Assembly: GCA_026545225.1 (NCBI GenBank)
Contig: CM048846.1
Coordinates: forward strand, 37,583,501 to 37,647,500
Source of the DNA: Cornus controversa
Lineage: Eukaryota; Streptophyta; Magnoliopsida; Cornales; Cornaceae
Length of the DNA: 64,000 bases
Direction of reading: 5' to 3'
Position numbers and translations under genes: made by a program. Of this stretch, positions 12,871 through 24,393 are shown piece after piece. Every line of letters starts with the position of its first letter. The stretch's first letter is position 1. The notes beneath the pieces are model-generated. The model ran no database searches. It had not been told where the DNA came from and saw only the letters and a program-made list of their open reading frames with translations.

Positions 12871-13139
12871 CTTTTTGAGATCTCAAAAAGTCCTTCCAGA
12901 CATCAAAAGTTCTTTAAAAAAAAAAATGTCACGTTTGATTACACATATATAAAAGTCTTTTCGAAAAAGTCGGTGGTCAAGGAAGTCCATTTTAGAGAAG
13001 TAAAAAAATGATACTTTTAGAACCTCCTTGTAGAAGCCAAATTTTCTTTTGGAGTAAATTTGCTATTTTACTAATTTGTCCATGTAATTTTTATTTATTA
13101 ACAAGATTGTGTTACATTCTCTTTCGGGTCTTCGTTTCT

Positions 13140-13344
13140 CCACCGCCATCGCTACCCCCACCTTCCACCACCACCACCACTATCACCATCTCCATTGCCA
13201 TCGCCACCGCCATCACCACCACATCCTCCATCGCCACCGTTGCTTTCCAACACCACCACCACCATTGCCGTCACCATCACCACCACTACTGTCACTGTCA
13301 TTGTTGACATCGCCTACCACCATCACTACCACCACCATCACCAC
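13140..13344 (+). repeat. CAC/CAT/ACC-rich low-complexity tract
   Basis: About 200 bp of imperfect trinucleotide-type repeats of ACC, CAC, CAT and GCC. Open frames here encode only runs of Thr, His, Pro and Ser (plus strand) or Gly/Val/Asp (minus strand), as expected of repeat translation, so no gene is called. Confidence 0.8.
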
Positions 13345-14030
13345 CAGGGACGGCTCAATCAAATTTGAGGCCTTAAACAAAAAATATAATAGTGGCCATT
13401 TAAGTTTAATCACTTTCTCAAAATCATTTGTTTGATAAGATGAATAAATTTTTTTATTATCCTAAAATATTAATGCACCCTAATTGGCTGAAAGTATGAG
13501 AGGAGAGAAAAAAATGTGTAAGAAGAATAAGAGAGAGAAAAAATGTAATAAAAAAAAAATTAAAAATAAGAGTTTAATAAAGAAATTTTAGGAATAGATG
13601 GAAAGTTTTACCAGTTTCCAATACTATTTATTGAAGGAAAATAAGGTAGAATTAAATTATAGGAGCGTACCTTAATACATCCTACTTATTGAAGCCAAAA
13701 TATAAGGAAATGAAAATAAATTTTTAGGAGTTTAATGAATTCTATTGTCTGGGGCCTTGAAAAGTTTTACCAGTTTCCAATACCATTTATCCAATGAAAA
13801 TAAGGTACAAGTATTCTTTAATACATTCCAATACCATTTATCCAATGAAAATAAGGTAGGAGTGTACTTTAATACATCCTACTTATTGAGGAAATAAAAA
13901 TTTTTAGGGGTCTAATAAATGAATTTTATTGGCTGGAGCTTAAGCCTAAATATAAGGAAATGAAAAGTTTTAGGGGCCTAATAAATGAATTCTATTGACT
14001 GGGGTCTTAGATAACTCTCAATTCGTCCTG
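13345..14030. mobile_element. Possible MITE-like repeat with CAGGGACG / CGTCCTG ends
   Basis: The left end CAGGGACGG and right end CGTCCTG are short inverted repeats. Internally, modules such as 'tttccaatacca', 'aaaataaggta' and 'ggggcctt' recur two to four times. No matching flanking duplication was found, and the right end abuts a possible LTR remnant, so the boundaries are weak. There is no coding capacity. Confidence 0.35.
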
Positions 14031-14710
14031 TACACACAAATTTCGTGTCCGAAAATCTAAGAACGAAAATCGGTAACAAATAATCAATTTTATTAGTTTA
14101 AGAAAAATGGGTACAATTCTCTGTGGATCTTTACAAAAGAAAGATAAATTCCTCCATTCGATCTCTTTGGTGATCCGGCTTGAAGGGCTGCTGGAGCTTG
14201 ATCTTAAATTGGATTGTTGAGAGTCTTCTTTAAGTGTTTGTTGTTGAAGAAAGCCGGTGAGAATTTCTAATCGAGGATTGAAGAAGCTTGATCTCGAACA
14301 ATGTTGTTGATAATTCTTTGAATTTGTTGAATCATGGAGGAAGAACGACACGACTTTGAATGTGTTTGCTGTTCTTCTTCTTTAAAGCTTTGAAGGTTGG
14401 ATGAACGTATGTCTTCAAAGCTTCAAGTGTTGAGGTAGAGTTTGGCAGGGCTTCAGTATTCTGTTAGAGTCGCATCCCCTTTCTCTTCATCCTCTACCTC
14501 TATTTATAGACTTATTGGTGGGGTAGATTTGTAACTTTCTTTTCTTTTGATAATTATTTTATATTTATCCTTTATGATAATTGTGATAATTATCCAATAT
14601 ATACATAATAATTATCTTTGTTGATAATTATATATATATATAATTATATATAGACCCATTTGCAACTATGTATATGACCACATGTGAGTATAAGCTAACC
14701 CAGACCACCA
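14029..14710 (-). mobile_element. Possible LTR remnant, minus orientation
   Basis: Read on the minus strand, it has an AT-rich U3-like part, then 'tctataaataga' near 14501-14512 as a TATA box, then a pyrimidine-rich transcribed leader ending in 'gtgtgtaca', which resembles a plant LTR. No partner LTR, primer site or target duplication was identified. A 114-codon minus-strand ORF (14007-14351) lies inside, but its composition (Ser, Leu, Phe) and position in the leader suggest it is not a gene. Confidence 0.4.
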
Positions 14711-15692
14711 ATTTTTGGGAATTTATTGGAGAAAGAAGCAAGGAGAAAAAGAAATAATAAAGTGACCAAACCTATCTCATGTCTACTTCGACTCTGCAGC
14801 TTCTTTGCATGATCCGCCATTAATTATCTCTCTCTAACATCGTCTTTCTCTCTCTCCGAATTTGAACAATAATGTACAGTAGCCCTAACTTTGATTTGAT
14901 ACAAATGTTTGCAAATAGTCAACTTTGCATATGTATAGATTTTAAAATTTATATATAACTATTTGTAGAATCAAGATATATATACACAAACATACACACA
15001 TACACATATTGTTCTTTGTCATCTTTGATTTTGGTGTGTGTATTGTTTGCCAATTTTGGAAATTTTTTTTTCCTTTCCTTGGTTTGAATTAAAGAGTATT
15101 AAAATAAATACGTGAATATATTTAAATTATATTTATGTAAAGACAAATGTTTTAATGAGCTAAGGGTATATTTGTCCATAAAATAATTTTTTATTTTTTT
15201 TTGTAAATTTATTGTGTTTTAAGGGTAATAAAATATTTTCAAATGATTGGAAGGGCATTTTTGTCCGTACACTCAATTTTTATGACAGAACAAACAAAAA
15301 TTGGGACGGAGGTGACTATTTGTTACAAGTGACCAGTCATTAGGGAAGGATGGTGTAAGTTTTCAAAAATTTCATCTCTGCTTAATTATAACAAACCTGA
15401 AAGGAAGACAATGTAGTTAACCATTTTGTAAAAATAGTCCTTTGCGGATACCAAAAATTAAACATAGACTGCACTGTGTAGGTGTTTGTCAATGCCTTCG
15501 TTTTAGTTTATATATGTACTACATCTCTCGTTGACTTAAAAGAATTAAGATTACAAGAAAAGTGGTGGAAATCTATTCATTTCCAACTACCTATTTCTTT
15601 AGTACATGCTGAACTAATTTTATATATAAAAAAATAGAATTTACATCTCTTGAACATGACTCACCACACTAGGTAACTTCATTTTTTTAACA
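14711..15692. other. AT-rich intergenic DNA
   Basis: No credible ORF, RNA gene or bounded transposon was recognised here. It contains homopolymer A/T runs and a short (CA)n/(TA)n stretch near 14980-15010. Confidence 0.5.
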
Positions 15693-15697
15693 TAAAG

Positions 15698-16043
15698 TGA
15701 TGAAGCAAAAATCCACCCCGAATTAATCAAACGCCAACCTGTAAAAAAGGACAAGAGAAGGGTAATCGAGAGGGCACCGGCGTGGTGCCGGCCGACTACG
15801 CTCCGACGATCAAGTCAGAAATCGAAAGAGCTTTTTTAGCTATAAAGGAACTCATGGGGTATTAATTGCGTACCTGGTATACGGACCGTCTTTGTATTTA
15901 TAGCGGTCAAGTGAGGCTACATCCTACTAGGAGACTGGCTCTTGGAGACAAAGAAGTCCTGTTAACGTAGAATTCTTATTCACGTCAGCTTGAACCCAAT
16001 CCCCACGTAGTACGTTTCATAATTGGACTCAAATACTCTATCA
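15698..16043 (-). mobile_element. Solo LTR of the LARD-like family, TSD TAAAG
   Basis: 346 bp, the reverse complement of a diverged relative of the 5524-5888 LTR. On the plus strand it starts TGATGAAGC and ends CTCTATCA. It is flanked by the perfect 5-bp duplication TAAAG at 15693-15697 and 16044-16048. A lone LTR with intact target duplication implies LTR-LTR recombination of a once complete copy. Confidence 0.88.
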
Positions 16044-16048
16044 TAAAG

Positions 16049-17571
16049 GAAGACATGTTTGTTAATAATTAAAGCAACATGCAGTATATATCTATGTAGA
16101 TCTTCTAAAATTCTCTGCTAATATATATAAAATAATGGTTGGTCAATGAAAAACCTTGAAAGTTTTAAGATTGATTTAAAATTGCCTCCAACCCATCTGT
16201 GCTACATGTCAAGTAGTTTTCTACTGAGATGAATATTATCTATTATAAATATCCTCCAGGCAAATTATTGGGGACACTTTCTTCTATTTTATATTTCTAT
16301 TATTATATTTGAAAAATAGATATAGGCTCGGCTTAACGATATATGCTTTTTATTTGGGCACTTCAGAACGAGAAACGTGGAAATGGTTATGTCGAGAATA
16401 ATTAACAAATGCTGTGAACTAGTTTTTCTCTTCATGAGAAATCTTAGTCTACGTGGATGAAGGATATTGTAAATTTTTTATCCTGAGCAACCTTTTTTTC
16501 TTATTCAATTATTTTTCTAACTAACCTTACAAGCAATATATATTTGCAAAGAAAACGGGTTCCCTCTAAAAAAAAAAAAAAATATCGAATAATCAGCTCC
16601 AAGGAGTAGGTATAGAGTGAAATTTTTTAAAGAATAATGATAAAGAGTTCGAATCGGATTAAACTGAAAATAGTTTTATGTTAGTGGAGTGGTAGGTCCC
16701 ATCACATAAAAAAAAATGAGACTAGTCCGATCGGCCTTCAAATCATTATTTATTTTTAAAAGACTCCATATTAATTAGATTGAAAAGATCTCCAAGATTT
16801 CATTATACTTTGCCGAACATATTGCAATGCTAAGTGGCTGAAGAATCGGTATATCAATACCGATTCTAACCTTTCTTATTGAATTGCTAAAACCTGAAAG
16901 GGCGCCAAAGATAAAAATGCAAATGAACTCAGTGAAAATCCAAAACTGACACTGATGGTAAAAACCTAAACATTGAACTTCGCAAAAAACCCTAAAGGGT
17001 GTCAAGGGCAACAACAACAAAAAAAATTATATTTTGTTTCCCCTTATTATGAACTACATACAACTTAATTCCCTTATCCTTTCAAAAGCGGGATATCTAG
17101 GCAAGTTGTTTTTTTCCAACTTCGGTATCTCCCACAACAATTTTTTATGACAAATGAAATATGTTATACTTGATTCTTGCTTGTCATGAAGGCGAGATAT
17201 GTAGGTAGTCTTGGTTTTCAGTTTTTACAATAATACTGAATCCAAGTCTAGCAGATTTACAGTGTGGGTTTTCAAAGGCAAATATATGCGCGTGTATCAT
17301 GAACAAGTCTAGTTCAAAAGGCCAAAAGAAGCATTCAAAGTTGCAACAAGTCATGACAATCCAAAGTGAGGTAACATTAAATTAAACGTTGCATAATAAT
17401 ATTTATTTATTATTGGGGCAACGGAAGAGCACGATCGTAGAAAACCAATGAAATAAATAATAAACCAATCACATACACAAGATATAAGTAGTTCGGCCAA
17501 AACTGGCCTATATATATATTTCATTAGCAATCATGGGAAAAACATTAAATTGGAAATATAAAGTGAGGAAC
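16049..17571. other. AT-rich DNA; first part is a diverged duplicate of 12200-12510
   Basis: 16050-16370 is recognisably related to 12200-12510 and 47620-47920 through ordered short matches. The remainder shows no credible gene. A small 81-codon minus-strand frame at 16775-17020 has no recognisable motif. The stretch ends at the border of the minus-strand LTR at 17572. Confidence 0.5.
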
Positions 17572-18575
17572 TGTTCGATTAATTAATCGACTAGACTAGC
17601 CGATTATTGTCAACGTGTGTGTGGGCATGCTAGAGCCATGAAATTGGCTCAATAGAGAATAAGTTGGTTGAACAAAGTATCTCTTTTGAGAACAATGTAA
17701 AATCAGGCGATTAGCTAGGGAGAGAGAATACCAAACTCCCTATTGAGTTCTTTTTTGTGCCAATGAAGAGAACCTTAGGGTGCGCAAAAGAATTGTGAGA
17801 TTGAGTCATAGCAAGGAAAGAGATGTACATATACTGACTAATAAGAGGAGATAGGGAGTAAGAAAATTATGAGGGAGATGTAGAAGTAAAGAGAGATTAG
17901 AGTAATATTCTTTGAGAATATTGTAGAGATAAGTTTGCACGTAATGCAAAGTTTAGTAGTTAGTTGAGGAACCATGAACTAGGAGTTCCGTACAATTATT
18001 TATAGAAGACTCCTATAACTAACTTCCTAAAACTAGGTTACAAGATACAAGTAAAATAAAACAGAATACAGAAGAAGAAATAAACAATGCAAATCCTAAT
18101 AAAATGTGTCTTCAAGTCTCATTGATATAGTCCCTCAACTTCAACTTTCTAGAGTCCATCTTCAATTGAAACTTATCCAATATGTAACCTACACAACTCA
18201 TTTTGCACGTAATAATATGTAGCCTCTTTCCTTAAGTTTCTATAGAGTCCATAGCCTACCAAAAGTCCTTCCATTAATGTAACACATACTAACCTTGCAT
18301 AGAGTCCAGCAAAATCTAATCATTCGTATATATATTTGTATAACCAACTCCATCCTCATGACAAGAGTCCTTGCTAAGATAACCCACTCAAGTTTATCCC
18401 TATCAAATCTTTGAGAGTCCATTTTTAATCAGCTTCTAATCCTTTAGGTAGGGTCCAACTAAACTTAAATGATTATGATTTCTATTTCATCGTATCTTTA
18501 TATCAACGAATTTCCCCATATCTCTAATTTTATCTCCAAAGTGGCTGGTACGTGCGCCACTTTTGGGTGTTAACA
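17572..18575 (-). repeat. 3' LTR of element 1
   Basis: 1004-bp LTR in minus orientation, homologous to the LTRs at 24394-25555, 28031-29210 and (reverse) 29753-31105. The inner border carries the polypurine tract complement. Confidence 0.75.
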
Positions 18576-18855
18576 ATTGCCCCCCAATTTCAAATGTCTT
18601 ATGGCTGATCAAGCTAATAAGATTTTTGAAATTTAAAATATACATTAGAAGAAATTTTTTCATAAACATGCCTGATTGATCTAACACCTAGAAGGTAATG
18701 ACAAACAACGGAACTTTAAAACAATAAGCACCTCATTTATTCTGAACCACTAATGGGGTAGTTTTTATTCCATGTCGGCCCTACTACCTTGACTGATCAT
18801 GATCTTCTACTCTTCCTTAAAGCTAGCTGATTGCATAGCTTGCCAAAAAGTTGGC

Positions 18856-19215
18856 TTATATCCATTGGCCATTCATATACTCAAGACAAGTTCCATTATC
18901 CAAATTCATCATAGTATGATTACGACTGATCGGGATCAAGTTATTATGTAGTGTCATGCTGGCCGATCGACCTATTGGAAGAACGGTATTGTGCCAATAC
19001 ACTTGGATTTCTTTAACAATCGGCCAGGGTAGTTTGATCATTGGCTGATAAATATCTTCTAGTGACTCTTTGAAGTCAACATCAACCAAGCTCTTTTTCA
19101 TGGTGGCTAATGCTAGTATTCCTATATTATAATTTTCAATAGGCAAAATGGAATCAACCATATAAAAATTTGCATTGACTAGCCAATTCATTTCATTACA
19201 CGAGACTGACTTCAT
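18856..19215 (-). pseudogene. Unknown conserved ORF of the LTR family (element 1 copy)
   Basis: A 119-codon open stretch that I cannot assign to a known family. It shares ordered blocks with the frames at 25825-26181 and 33239-33565: FYMVDSILP near the start, a KSLVDVDFKE block, then IKLPW, EIQVYW, MTLHNNLI and a closing YMNGQWI. All three sit at the same place, near the 3' LTR of their element. Because the ORF is carried by LTR elements it is probably an element protein and not a host gene. It has no zinc knuckle and no DSG, YxDD or DDE motif. Upstream coding sequence is decayed, and the repeated Asn-Gln-Pro-like modules there lie partly beyond the nested insertion. Confidence 0.45.
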
Positions 19216-21134
19216 CTCTATCTAACCTTATTGCCCCCCGGGGTTAGGAAGTTTATGTGGAGGAATTTTTTTTTTCATTTTTAAGGCAAATATATGGTTG
19301 ATCAGCCATGTTTTCTCCACCAAAACTCTTAGGTCTTCTTCTAGAATTGGAAGAAAGTAACTTTCCAAATTAACTTAATCAACCAACTAGCCTATGTCCT
19401 GTGCTAGCTAATTAACTCCTGGTTTTTTATTTACCACTAGTGGTTAATTAGCCGCTAGTGGTTGGTAATACTGAGGCAAACCTTGTGGTTGATTGGCCAT
19501 CTGCTGCCCCCCGAGTGTCGGAGGTGGTAGATTATAATTAGGCCAACCGTATGGCTGATCTACCATAAGCGGTTGATTTACCGTTGGTGGTTGATTGTAG
19601 TTTGGCCAACCATATGGCTGATTGACTATTGGCTATCCCCCATATACTGCAAGCTGAGGATTTGGATGTCTCCACTAAAAATGGTTGCCCCCCGAATTTG
19701 TAGGTTCTCTAGTAGAAACTTATGTGACGACATATGATTGCGGTAGATGAACATATAACTGATACAATGGCTGCTTTGGTGGTACCTACACTGTAGAGAC
19801 CGTGACCAATTTTGGCCGATTTTGCATTTTTCGCATTATAATTGCCATAAATGCATTTTGAGTGGTGTTTAACATGTTTTGAGTGTGGAAAACATGTTTG
19901 AGAAGTGTTTTTAAGGTTTTGGGATGTTTTCAGAAGAATTGGAGAAGTTTGACTTTTTGGTCAAACCGGGGCCCGGGGTGTGACTTAAGTGGGCCCGGGA
20001 ATCCAGAAAATTGTTGGAAATATTTATTTTTGAAAATGGTTTAGATGAAATGTTTAGAGAGTTAAGAAAGTGATTTCGAGACCGTAGGAGTTTTCAAAAT
20101 CAAAAACGGAGTCTGGAAAGGTACGTTAAGTGGCCCGGGGGCATTTTGGTGTTTTTGCAAGCCCTAAATATTTTAAATATCAGTGGCAAGGACATTTCAG
20201 CAGATCTCATGCCTCTTTCTCTCTCTAAAGTTCTCCATCTTCAAAGCTCTCCCTTCTTTCTACATTTCGGACCCGTTCGGCTTGGATTCAAGACTTGCCG
20301 AAGGAGGGAGATACGTAGGGGACGGCTAGGGCTTCCCTTTGAACCGATCAAAGTGGTGGTTCGGCAAGATAGACATCGCTGAAATTTTGGTGAAGTGCTT
20401 GGAAGGTCTTCATTTTCGAGGTAGGGGTTCTTCTTCTCTTCTAATTGTCGATTCTAGGGTTTCGGGTGAAGAAGAGAGGTGTAGGTTGTGTTTCACATGC
20501 TTTAGGATGGTGAGAGGTGTAGAAATTTATGTTTTCTTCTTCTATAGAGTCCTATCTTTTCACAATTGTGTATATTGTGTTGGTGGTAGCATGTGGGTTT
20601 GAAGTGTGTGAGTGTAAGAAATTGATACATAGGCATTATGTGCTCAATTTGGTGTATACGTGGAAAATGTGTACCAAGTGTCATATATGTGATTATATGT
20701 GAGAATGTAGTTGTTGAATGCATGTTAGTTCTATGTGCTAAAATTATGCATTGAGTGTAGCGTGAGCAAAATATGCTAATTTTGAAGTTGTATGCATATG
20801 AGATGATATATGCATGTTTTATACATATATGTGTTATATGTTGTAAGTGAGTTAAATGCATGCTATATTTGTATAGAAAATGTGTGCATTGGTGAAGCAT
20901 GACTAAAATGTGCTTAGGCGAAATTTTGTGAGCATATGTGGATATTATGCTAGGTTTTGCATGTATAGGCAAATATATGTGTGGTGTTGTGGAGATGGAA
21001 TGCATGCTACATGTTTTATTAATTAGCATGTGCATTGTGAGGCATGAAATTAAATGCTTGTTGTTTATATGTTCGAAATGCATATATTGGGGCCATTACG
21101 AGGAAACGGGGAGGTATGGAAGGGTAACATTTTC

Positions 21135-21390
21135 ACCTTGGAGTATGTGATGACTCGGTGAAACTCTTAAAATGATTCAACCACCTGGGAGTATGTGATG
21201 ACTCGGTGATGAATTTCAAAACTATCTAATTACCTTGGAGTATGTGAGGACTCGGTGATAGACGATCTAATTACCTTGGAGTATGTGATTACTCAGTGAT
21301 AAATTACTTAACCACCTTGGAGTATGTGATGACTCGGTGATGAATTCCAAAACCAACTAATCACCTTGGAGTATGTGATGACTCGGTGGC
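21135..21390 (+). repeat. Six tandem 'CTTGGAGTATGTGATGACTC'-type units
   Basis: The core recurs at about 21137, 21183, 21234, 21275, 21316 and 21364, spaced 41-51 bp apart, with small changes per copy. It lies within solo-LTR-like element A. A comparable 'cggagt' cluster lies at the matching position of element B. Confidence 0.85.
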
Positions 21391-22173
21391 GGTGTTGAAA
21401 TTGTGTGGGGAAAATGTCTTGGTCACATGGTTGGCCAAGAATCATGTTGGGATGTCAGGTCGAGTCCGAGAGAGAGACATGTGTATGATTATTGCCTTCA
21501 TTTGAATTATGAAGCATGAAATGTGTTTGATGCATCCCTATATATATATATGCATTGTTGTGAGTGAACATGATGTATGTTGAATGATACGTGAAATGTT
21601 GTGACATGCATCCATGTAGGTCGTGTCGGGTCGGCACTTAGAAGGGTTGGGAAACCTTTACTGAGCTGCAGTGGTGCTCACCCCTTTATTCTAAATATTT
21701 TATAGATAAAGCGTCGATGACGGATGGGACGTGAGTGTCCAAGTGGAATTCTAGTATCCCTTTGCTATCTTTTGGATTTGTGCATTTTTGTGGCTATCCA
21801 TGCCGGCTTGTGGCATGTGAGTCTGTGACTTCCTTTTTAGTTGTGGTTGTACTTTGGACATATGTACTCTTGATGTATGTATGGGAATATAAACTTGTTG
21901 GGTGTGAAAAGACAACGGTTTAATTTATGTAATGCCCATGGCGGCACTTGGTTCATTTGATGATGTTTCCATTATGAATGGATGGTGTTTGTGAAACAGA
22001 ATGATTCATTTTGGTGTATGAATTCAATTATGAATATGATCTTGAGTGTGAGATTGGTGTTGGAACCTTCCATTTATGTTATTAATCATGCATGAGGGGT
22101 TCTAGGATGATAGAATGTTGATTGGGTTCCAAATGGATCATGTATAGGGTTGTTGGAAGCCTCGGGAGGTGCA

Positions 22174-22416
22174 TTTCGATCAATCGAAATGCCTATTTCG
22201 ATCAATCGAAACCCCCATTTCGATTGATCGAAAGGGTGATGATTTATGGTGATTTTTAGAGTCCAGGTAGGAGGAATTTCGATCAATCAAAACCCCCATC
22301 TCGATCAATCGAAATATTGCAGGTCTGGGGTCCCGAGAGGGTGAAAATCTCGCTATAATTTCGTTCATTCGAGATTTCATCTCGATCAATTGAGATTCCA
22401 TTTCGATCAATCGAAA
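22174..22416. repeat. Cluster of eight TTTCGATCAATCGAAA-like palindromic units
   Basis: Units begin at 22174, 22196, 22218, 22277, 22299, 22359, 22380 and 22401. Each has 7-bp inverted arms (TTTCGAT / ATCGAAA) around a 2-base centre. Two degenerate units carry TCTCGAT or TTTCGTT. The cluster lies near the 3' end of element A. Confidence 0.85.
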
Positions 22417-23599
22417 TTACTATTCACAGCTTTTTTCAAAACTTCATTTCGACGTAATTTCTTCGTTCTAGATCGGAATTGAGTGTGGTTTTTTTTGAAC
22501 TTGAGTATTTTTGGATTCTCTATCCAATGGTGTAAGCCTCAGTTTCAGATTCAAAACACAGAAAATTTTGAGGCTTGAAAGTGAGTGATTCTCAAAAGTG
22601 TGGGCAAGTAAATGTCCACTAAGGTGTATGATTTGTTGTAGGGCTCATGGGGATTGGTTAAGATGGATTTATATGCATTTATATGCAAGATTTGAGTTAA
22701 GCTTCCACGGTTAATGAGGGTAATGAGGGCCTATTGGGTTAAATAGACAGTTTAACTTCCGGTTCTCCGAGAGTTAGATATTGGGGCATTATAGCATGGT
22801 ATCAAACCTTGATACTAATGCATGAGCGTAAGTGTGGTTAAGGGTTCACAGGGTTGAGTGAACGGGTTCACACTCGGAATTCGGGGTCGGTCTGGGGGAG
22901 TCCCGGCGGTCCGGGTTTCGGGGCATGACATACACTGTAGATGACTATTGGTATATTGAAATATATTATTGTGGTTGATTTACAAATAGCAGTTGATGTA
23001 CCATTGGTGGTTGACTGTAGACAGGCCAACCTTTTGGCTGATATTCTGGCCAAACAAGTGGCTGATTGCCCATTTCTTATGACTGATTTACCACTTACAG
23101 CTGATGTACCGCTGGTGGTAGTTGTTGGTATATGGAAGAATTCAATTGTGGCTAAAATTCTAGCCAAATCAATGGCAAATTTACTGGAAGGCTTGTTGGT
23201 TGATTTGGTTAGCTGGGATGGCTGGTTGATTCTGTTGTACAATTACTGTTGGTTGAGCCACAAGTGGCTAGATAGTAAATGGTTGAACCGAATCTTGAGA
23301 CATTAGCTGAGAAACCAATTGTTCAATACTTGAAACCCAAGATTATGTTAGCTCATCTTGGATGACACCAATAATTAATTAAAAGAAACATTATAAAGAA
23401 CATAATACTCGTCACAACCAGCACAAAACTCATCAAAACTAACGTTATTGTGAGTATAAAATTGTCAGAATGAGTGTTTATTATGTTCATAAACTCCCTT
23501 AATAATGTCAAACCAAATGTGTAAGCAATGGAACTTCTCATTGGTGGTGGCATTCTAATCCTTTTAGCACTTTTCGATCCCACTAGGTGTGCCAAAATA

Positions 23600-24080
23600 T
23601 GTTTGATCAATTAATTGATTGGACTGGCCGATTATTGTCAGCGTGTGTGCGGGCGTACCAGAGTTATAAAATAGGCTCAAGAGAGAATGAGTTGGTCAAA
23701 TAAAGTATTTCTTTTGAGAAAAATGTAAGATCAGGCGATTGGCTAAGGAGAGAGAATACCAAACTCCCTATTGAGTTCTTTTTGCCCCAATGAAGAGGAC
23801 TTTGGGTGGGTAAAAGGATTGCAAGATTGAATCATAGCCAGGAGGGAGATAGAAGGAGGGATATAGTAATTGAGGGAGATGTGGATTGACTGACTGATAA
23901 GAGGAGGGTGGGAGTAATGAAATTATAAGGGGGATGTAAAATTAAAGAAAGATTATAGCAATATTCTGTGAGAATATTGTGAGAGATAAGTTTGCACATG
24001 ATTCAAAGTTTAGTTGTTGGTTGAGGAACCTTGATCTAGGAGTTCCGTACAATTGTTTATAGAAGACAACTATAACTAAT
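23600..24080 (-). repeat. Truncated 5' LTR of element 1
   Basis: It matches the outer part of the LTR at 17572-18575 up to 'cctataactaa'. It is cut at about 24080, where a different sequence starting TGTTGACC begins, probably another LTR inserted here. Confidence 0.6.
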
Positions 24081-24082
24081 TG

Positions 24083-24393
24083 TTGACCTCAAGGTTTTAA
24101 CCCAAGGTTATTTGAATGATTTTGATGATAATAACCTGTTCAAGTGTAGAGTTAATGAGTTTACTTAAGTGTGTAGTTTAAAAAGTATCAAATTACCTCA
24201 AGTATTTTAAAGGCATTGGACTTCAAAAGGAATTACAAGAAGGTATATGAAGTCATATGATCATGGAACCCAAATATCAAATATTAAGATCAATGACGAA
24301 GTTGAAGTGAATTAAAAGCATATATTGATCATACCCATCTATGTCCAAAAGCTCATATCAAGGAATTTAGTTATAAATAAATCAACCAAGTAG
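24083..24393. mobile_element. Fragment of another LTR element (Copia-like?)
   Basis: It begins TGTTGACCTCAAGG and continues 'gatgataataacctg', a start style seen in some plant Copia LTRs. It is interrupted at 24394 by element 2. The same host-like stretch probably resumes at 29216-29752 and after 35293, since elements 2 and 3 are nested in it. The assignment is tentative. Confidence 0.35.

Larger units (their letters stand above)
19792..22930 (+). mobile_element. Large solo-LTR-like element A (3.1 kb), TSD TACAC
   Basis: It starts TGTAGAGACCG and ends GGGGCATGACA, flanked by TACAC at 19787-19791 and 22931-22935, inside element 1. No coding domain is present. In order it has a GC-rich 5' part, a long TGCATG-rich part (20600-21060), six copies of a 'ccttggagtatgtgatgac'-type unit at 21135-21390, a 'gctcacccc' stretch near 21675, and eight palindromic TTTCGATCAATCGAAA-like units at 22174-22416. 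The 5-bp duplication and TG...CA ends fit an LTR element. With no internal domain it is most simply a solo LTR of an element with giant LTRs. Ogre/Tat-type Ty3 elements are one possibility. Confidence 0.7.
17572..24080 (-). mobile_element. Unclassified LTR-family element 1, with truncated 5' LTR and a nested insertion
   Basis: Minus-strand element. The 3' LTR is 17572-18575 (plus-strand ends TGTTCG and TAACA). It is followed on the plus strand by the polypurine complement 'attgccccccaattt'. The interior is 18576-23599, interrupted by a 3.1-kb LTR-like element (19792-22930). The 5' LTR starts at 23600 after the junction 'gtgtgccaaaata' and resembles the 3' LTR only to about 24080, where foreign LTR-like DNA (TGTTGACC) begins. 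The interior encodes a fragment of the unknown ORF shared with elements 2 and 3. No gag, RT or integrase motif was seen, so the family is likely non-autonomous. Confidence 0.7.

Noticed and set aside
13008-13435. Overlapping ORFs of 99 and 108 codons rich in His, Thr, Pro and Ser
   Set aside because: Translation of a CAC/ACC/CAT low-complexity tract; open on both strands and with no domain.
14007-14351. 114-codon minus-strand ORF
   Set aside because: Lies in what looks like an LTR leader downstream of a TATA box; no motif and no duplicate under constraint.
20502-21083. 193-codon minus-strand ORF with many His, Met and Ile
   Set aside because: It is the complement of a TGCATG/ATATGTG-rich stretch of solo-LTR-like element A; composition follows the repeat.
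23353-23610. 85-codon hydrophobic minus-strand ORF suggesting a membrane protein
   Set aside because: It is the decayed start of the element 1 interior, next to the primer-site region; the hydrophobic run is AT-rich drift and is absent from element 3.
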